Source: Sinorhizobium chiapasense | Lineage (GTDB): Bacteria > Pseudomonadota > Alphaproteobacteria > Rhizobiales > Rhizobiaceae | Assembly: GCF_036488675.1 (NCBI RefSeq) | Contig: NZ_CP133148.1 | Span: forward strand, 4,274,446-4,338,445 | DNA length: 64,000 bases | Direction of reading: 5' to 3' | In this document: positions 63,949 to 64,000 of the stretch, in pieces | How positions within the stretch are numbered: position 1 is the first letter of the stretch | How the letters are laid out: each line of letters begins with the position of its first letter | Translations under genes and position numbers: made by a program | Notes under the pieces: generated by a model | What the model was told of the DNA's origin: nothing | Database searches by the model: none | The model's input: only the letters and a program-made list of their open reading frames with translations

Positions 63949-64000
63949 ATGAGGCCGGCAGCAATGACGGCATCGGAGCATGAATTTGGAAGGCGGCAAC
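63949..64000 (+). CDS. possible start of dnaA, cut by window edge
   Basis: An ATG at 63949, and a second in-frame ATG at 63964 with GAGG nine bases upstream, open a frame that runs off the right edge (MRPAAMTASEHEFGRRQ). Rhizobial dnaA is expected directly after rpsT. The visible 17 residues do not reach the conserved DnaA N-terminal domain, so the call rests on gene order alone. Confidence 0.35.
   Translation, partial: MRPAAMTASEHEFGRRQ

Noticed and set aside
63650..63952. 100-codon frame in the leader before dnaA
   Set aside because: GTG start without ribosome site, Gly/Arg/Glu-rich sequence from a G-rich stretch, no motif; overlaps the proposed dnaA start.

Overview
The window is about 64 kb of gene-dense, GC-rich, single-copy-looking chromosome from an alphaproteobacterium of the Rhizobiales, most likely Sinorhizobium/Ensifer. 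The support for that is: pmtA (phosphatidylcholine synthesis), the iolY-iolR-iolC-iolD-iolE-iolB myo-inositol cluster in the order I recall from the S. meliloti chromosome, the mutM / enoyl-CoA hydratase / rpsT series leading towards dnaA, ABC-type ugpBAEC, and many rhizobial intergenic palindromic repeats. No tRNA, rRNA, insertion sequence, prophage or CRISPR array was seen.

Layout. 1-4.5 kb: end of an M14-family deacylase gene, guaA, MTA/SAH nucleosidase, a PaaI-like thioesterase and a GNAT enzyme. 4.5-11.3 kb: a minus-strand iron-uptake-type operon (imelysin IrpA, di-heme DUF1111 protein, second imelysin, corA, DUF1513); its di-heme gene carries an in-frame copy of an inverted-repeat element. 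11.3-17.4 kb: rsmB, an RlpA-like protein, an SDR, queG, a GST-like FzlA candidate and uppP. 17.6-24.4 kb: a 53-residue exported small protein, an NDUFA9-like protein, DUF1330, then pmtA-phosphatase-pyrF, dnaN and the divergent rsmI-yraN pair. 24.4-31.5 kb: ugpBAEC with an EEP-family phosphoesterase coupled to its end, then a comM/yifB-type ATPase. 31.6-43.8 kb: a mosaic of small units, several of them divergent regulator/target or transporter pairs (ArsR and a PLP dehydratase, cysK, two LysE exporters, ChaC, EamA and Lrp, dut and prfC, B3/B4 protein, EamA, GFA and AraC). 43.9-52.3 kb: inositol catabolism. 52.5-60.7 kb: a class II amidotransferase, coaBC, a deaminase/ankyrin/SDR unit, a small exported protein, GNAT, ubiB and ubiE. 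60.9-64 kb: mutM, enoyl-CoA hydratase, rpsT and the long leader that should precede dnaA.

Functional links. The iol genes convert inositol through inosose, the trione and 5-deoxyglucuronate to dehydrodeoxygluconate phosphate under the RpiR-type repressor IolR; half-site pairs matching its reported motif lie before iolY, iolR and iolC. Cell-cycle-type sequence signals recur: a 22-bp run of three GANTC (CcrM) sites spaced exactly 11 bp apart upstream of the presumed dnaA, and CtrA-like TTAACCAT elements before the RlpA-like gene and the amidotransferase gene.

Three palindromic repeat families fill many gaps: an element with a GCGCGTCT..AGACGCGC core (seven copies), a CCTCACCCTAACCCTCTCCCC element (five copies, two of them flanking iolE in inverted orientation), and the inverted pair inside the di-heme gene. 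All calls come from reading the sequence; no database search was run.
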